34,326 nt of DNA, taken from assembly GCA_039024435.1 (NCBI GenBank), contig JBCCQH010000085.1, forward strand, positions 1 through 34,326, given 5' to 3'. Below are positions 31,783 through 34,326 of this stretch, one piece after another; position 1 is the first letter of the stretch; each line of letters begins with the position of its first letter. The position numbers and the translations under genes were made by a program. The notes under the pieces are model-generated. The model did not search any database and was not told the DNA's origin. It saw only the letters and a program-made list of their open reading frames with translations. Source of the DNA: JBCCQH01 sp039024435 (lineage in GTDB: Bacteria > Bacteroidota > Bacteroidia > J057 > JADKCL01).

Positions 31783-32152
31783 GCTCTTGTTTGTTGCGTG
31801 AATTAAAATTGTTGATGTCCCAAAGTTGGGGGTGATCCTCCGACAAGCCATGAACAGAATTTATGGATGCTCCCTCGGTGGCAATTGAAGTTTCATCCGA
31901 TGATTTGGCCGCCGCATTGTTTGCCCCAGCCCATCGGTCATTCCCGTTTGGTTTTGCCCCCAAGATGGTAGCAAAGCCAGTGAGGGGACTCAGAATGCGG
32001 CCCGGGACGCTCGGCTTTTGGGAATGATGAGCTTAGTAGGTGGAGAATAGACTAACTATCTGGTTTACAATTTTTACTTCATTTCTCATTCCGATCGAAA
32101 TACCATTCTGCTCGATGGTTTGGTTTTCCAAAAAATGAACCTGGTCGTCCCC

Positions 32153-32185
32153 AAAAAATCAGGCTGCCCCGGTGAGGAGCAGCCT
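32153..32185 (-). terminator. Intrinsic terminator on the minus strand without a known gene
   Basis: On the minus strand AGGCTGC (32185-32179) pairs with GCAGCCT (32167-32161) around an 11-base loop, followed by GATTTTTTGG. It begins 10 bases after the stop of the 36-codon frame at 32196-32306. Confidence 0.75.
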
Positions 32186-32195
32186 AAACAGAGAT

Positions 32196-32306
32196 TCAGT
32201 CCGATTGCTGGCTAGTTGCGATAGGTTTGAACGATACGAGAAGTAAGAAATCCTGCGGGCAAACGCCACTACAGTTCGCTTCTTGAAAGTAAATATGGTG
32301 ACTCAT
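32196..32306 (-). CDS. Candidate 36-residue small protein
   Basis: The frame encodes MSHHIYFQEANC, then SGVCPQDFLLLVSF and KPIATSQQSD before TGA. It has a C-x3-C pair (Cys12, Cys16) and a hydrophobic core FLLLVSF. A terminator follows the stop by 10 bases, which is the main reason to take it seriously. Upstream, a five-codon frame starting ATGGGATTGG ends in a TGA that overlaps this ATG (ATGA). Codon use is more AT-rich than in neighbouring genes, which counts against it. A small RNA ending at the same terminator is the main alternative. Confidence 0.3.
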   Translation of the reverse strand: MSHHIYFQEANCSGVCPQDFLLLVSFKPIATSQQSD

Positions 32307-32510
32307 CCCCCCAATCCCATGAACAAAAATTTCAAATCCTTCCCTGGCGAGGCGCTGTCCTCAATGTAGTTTCCCAAAAAGTGGGGAATTTACCCGATTC
32401 AAAGCGATTATCTGTCCCCCGATGCCAACAAAACCGCCGCAATACATGAATTGCGCCCATTTTCTCGGTCTTGGTTCGTGCAATTCCCCTAAATTCCGCC
32501 TTAGGAGATC

Positions 32511-33977
32511 ATGCGAAAACGAAAACTATTCCTGTTACTGGCCATCATGCATCCCCAAGACCGGGACGGGTTCGGCACGTTGCTCGCCTCCACTTGGTTC
32601 AACAACAGCCCCCAACTGCTGCGGTTCTGGAAACGCTGGCGGCGCTATCTGGAGGAATTGCCGGAGGTCGATCCCAGTCCGGCCGAGTTTCTTGCGGACA
32701 CGGACATCATGCCCCGGCGCATGAATCGGTTGTGCTCGGAACTGAAGCGCAAAGCCGAAGAATTTTTGGCCCTTCAGGAACAGGAAAGCAAGGTATCCCG
32801 GGCGGGATTGCCCCTGCTGCGGGCCTTGTCCGCCCGAAATGCCCCCCCCGATTTGCTGTTGCGCTACGTCCAGGAGATCCACCAACAACTCCAAGAAGAA
32901 CCGGTATCTTCCCGACGCTACTTCGAGGAATTGGAATTGCACATCTTTGAAGCGGAAATTGCCATCGGCACCCGCCGTACCCGGGACATCTGGAACCGCA
33001 GCTTTGCTGACCTCCACCACCGTCTGGATCTCTTTTACCGGCTGCAAAAACTGAAATTCATCGCCGCTTCCGTAAACGGGCAGCATATCTACTACCAGCA
33101 GTCCCCTCCCGTAGCCAATGGCCTTTCCGCCGACATGGTGGCCGAGATCGAGGCGGGGGAAGCCAGTCCAATCTGCCTCGCCTACTACCACAGCATCGGA
33201 ATGCATACCGAAAATAACCGGATGACCCGCGATGTCCATTTCACCGATTTGATGGACTTGCTCGATCAACATGCTGCCGGCTTCGAGCGGGTCGAGGCCA
33301 TGGACCTCTTCGGTTATGCCTCCAATTTTTGCATCCGCCGCGCCAACGAAGGCCAGCGCGAATACCTCGCCCACGCCGCGACCCTTTACCGCCAAATGCT
33401 CAATACCGGCCTTGCCCTGGTCAAGGGTAGAATTCCTACCCAAAGGTTCAAAAACATGGTCACGCTGCACTGCCGCTTGGGCATGCTCGACTGGGCCGAA
33501 CGGTTCATCGCCGACTACAGCCCCTACATCGCCGGACCGAATCCCGCCCTCCACCTGGAATACAATACGGCGGTCTTGGCCTTCCACCAAGCGGATTATG
33601 CCCGCGCCCGGGACCTACTCAAAAAAAACATCACCCGAAACAAGGATGATGTTTTCTACGGGATCGACGCGCGAACCTATTTGTGGAAAGCTTACTTTGA
33701 GGATCGCCACGCCCTAGATCTTCAGGAAGTCGACGAGATGTTCCGACTGTACGATTCATTTCGCATCTTCATCGACCGAAACCAGAAAATCTCCCGGACT
33801 CACCGAGATGGCTACCGCAATTTTATCCGAGAATTTAAGCGCTTTGCGGAAATCTTACAACTGCATCCGGTTCCGGAAAATCGATTGCGAGCTTTGCGGG
33901 ATTCCGTCTCCGAACAGGAATTCATGGTCAACAAACCGTGGTTTCTGGAAAAGATCGATCAGGAATTGAGGGGTTGA
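32511..33977 (+). CDS. Unrecognised cytoplasmic helical-repeat protein, 488 residues
   Basis: I do not recognise a named family. The protein lacks a signal peptide or membrane segment and is mostly alpha-helical by composition. The second half contains paired helices resembling TPR-like repeats (EYLAHAATLYRQMLNTGLALVKG; MVTLHCRLGMLDWAERFIADY; EYNTAVLAFHQADYARARDLLKKNI). The first half has LLRFWKRWRRYLEEL and REF-type basic helices and a run of charged segments. The terminal KPWFLEKIDQEL is distinctive. A scaffold or regulator role is only a guess from the repeats. AGGAG 5 bases before the ATG at 32511 is an unusually good ribosome-binding site for this group and supports the start. No operon partner is visible. 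Confidence 0.8.
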   Translation: MRKRKLFLLLAIMHPQDRDGFGTLLASTWFNNSPQLLRFWKRWRRYLEELPEVDPSPAEFLADTDIMPRRMNRLCSELKRKAEEFLALQEQESKVSRAGLPLLRALSARNAPPDLLLRYVQEIHQQLQEEPVSSRRYFEELELHIFEAEIAIGTRRTRDIWNRSFADLHHRLDLFYRLQKLKFIAASVNGQHIYYQQSPPVANGLSADMVAEIEAGEASPICLAYYHSIGMHTENNRMTRDVHFTDLMDLLDQHAAGFERVEAMDLFGYASNFCIRRANEGQREYLAHAATLYRQMLNTGLALVKGRIPTQRFKNMVTLHCRLGMLDWAERFIADYSPYIAGPNPALHLEYNTAVLAFHQADYARARDLLKKNITRNKDDVFYGIDARTYLWKAYFEDRHALDLQEVDEMFRLYDSFRIFIDRNQKISRTHRDGYRNFIREFKRFAEILQLHPVPENRLRALRDSVSEQEFMVNKPWFLEKIDQELRG

Positions 33978-34267
33978 TCTCTGATTTCTGATTTCCGCGC
34001 GTGCTTACGCGCGCCTCCGGGAAGTAACTGTGGGGATTTTTGTCCCTTGCGCGTTTGAAACTCGCCCGTTATGGATTGGAAATCAATCAATTGATAATTC
34101 TCCTCTGTCCATTGGAAGTCTTCAAAGTCAAATCTTTCACCGCGCGTGATCCCGCTTGTCTACGGGGAGAATCTTGTTTGGGTGATTTGTAATTGAAGGG
34201 GGGGCGTCCAGGACGCACCAATCGGAAATCGAGCAATTGGAAATTTTTCATTGGCAATTGGAAATTC
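33978..34267. repeat. Intergenic repeat region (CAATTGGAAATT family) with GC hairpins
   Basis: This spacer has CGCGCGT (33996-34002), loop GCTT, ACGCGCG (34007-34013), which may end the upstream transcript, and GCGTC/GACGC at 34204-34216. It carries the dispersed motifs TCCATTGGAAGTCTTCAA (34110-34127), CAATTGGAAATTTTTCATTG (from 34235) and CAATTGGAAATTCTCAATT (from 34255), matching units at 6896-7006 and 20696-20935. No coding frame is credible. Confidence 0.5.
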
Positions 34268-34324
34268 TCAATTTAAGGTTGGCTCGTCATTGCCGTGGGG
34301 ATGAATGCCGCCCAGCTTGGCACC
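34268..34324 (-). CDS. Possible C-terminal fragment of a gene cut by the window edge
   Basis: On the minus strand the frame GAKLGGIHPHGNDEPTLN ends in TGA at 34268-34270 and is open to the window edge. The codon use (GCC, AAG, CTG, GGC, CAC, GAC) resembles real genes here, and the repeat unit begins exactly at its stop. Eighteen residues are too few to assign a family. Confidence 0.3.
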   Translation of the reverse strand, partial: GAKLGGIHPHGNDEPTLN

Positions 34325-34326
34325 CC

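Larger units (their letters stand above)
31783..32510. other. Long divergent intergenic region with a minus-strand terminator and small ORF
   Basis: This 728-base gap separates the propeller gene (minus) and the helical-repeat gene (plus). It holds an intrinsic minus-strand terminator (32153-32185) and, just upstream of it, a 36-codon open frame. The part nearest the propeller gene (31783-32150) should contain that gene's promoter, but no clear -7/-33 pair is seen. Nothing else is convincing. Confidence 0.5.

Noticed and set aside
31769..31963. A 64-residue minus-strand ORF overlapping the start of the propeller gene
   Set aside because: Its only start is a TTG, no internal Met is available, no ribosome-binding site or homologue-like motif is seen, and it overlaps the real signal peptide by 14 bases.

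Overview
The window looks like a chromosomal segment of a Bacteroidota bacterium, most likely Saprospiria (Lewinella/Haliscomenobacter-like). Visible support: two type IX secretion system (T9SS) cargo proteins, one with a type B (CHU_C / gliding-motility-associated) and one with a type A C-terminal sorting domain; a TonB-dependent receptor paired with a DUF4249 lipoprotein; a BT_3928-type DoxX/MauE membrane protein; several lipoproteins; and promoter boxes of the Bacteroidota -7 type (TAnnTTTG). Base composition is moderately GC-rich in genes and AT-rich between them. The family-level placement is inference.

Layout. 1-140: 3' end of an IS5-like insertion sequence. 146-4309 (minus): a Rossmann-fold protein, then a TonB receptor/DUF4249 outer-membrane pair. 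4490-6891 (plus): a PaaN-type aldehyde dehydrogenase with a terminator, then a small lipoprotein. 7007-8541: a stand-alone SIR2-like protein convergent with an unrecognised protein; their stop codons interlock. 8701-11394 (minus): a short-chain fatty acid transporter (AtoE family) and a membrane-anchored SGNH hydrolase. 11897-19873 (plus): a giant 2658-residue adhesin-like protein with 26 PKD domains, four fibronectin-like modules and a T9SS type B signal. 20258-21551: a small lipoprotein and an L,D-transpeptidase. 21744-24623 (minus): a compact folP-cdaA-folB-lipoprotein operon followed by tRNA-Cys. 24900-27388 (plus): a DoxX/MauE-like protein coupled to an orphan OppB/DppB-type permease. 27733-28242: shikimate kinase. 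28359-29900 (minus): PyrR-like phosphoribosyltransferase and an MDR oxidoreductase. 30088-31782 (minus): a secreted seven-bladed propeller, lectin-like protein with a type A signal. 32511-33977 (plus): an unrecognised cytoplasmic helical-repeat protein. The right edge has dispersed intergenic repeats and perhaps the tail of another minus-strand gene.

How it fits together. Most genes are housekeeping (folate, shikimate, c-di-AMP, pyrimidine control, cell wall) or surface functions typical of a gliding or surface-associated heterotroph. No CRISPR array, prophage or biosynthetic cluster is visible, and I see no clear multi-gene undescribed system. The most interesting items are the higher-order three-domain repeat inside the PKD giant, the c-di-AMP cyclase embedded between folate genes with a lone substrate-binding lipoprotein, the lone SIR2-like gene, a 36-residue minus-strand ORF backed by a terminator, a family of AT-rich intergenic repeats, and -7 boxes so close to start codons that leaderless mRNAs are likely.
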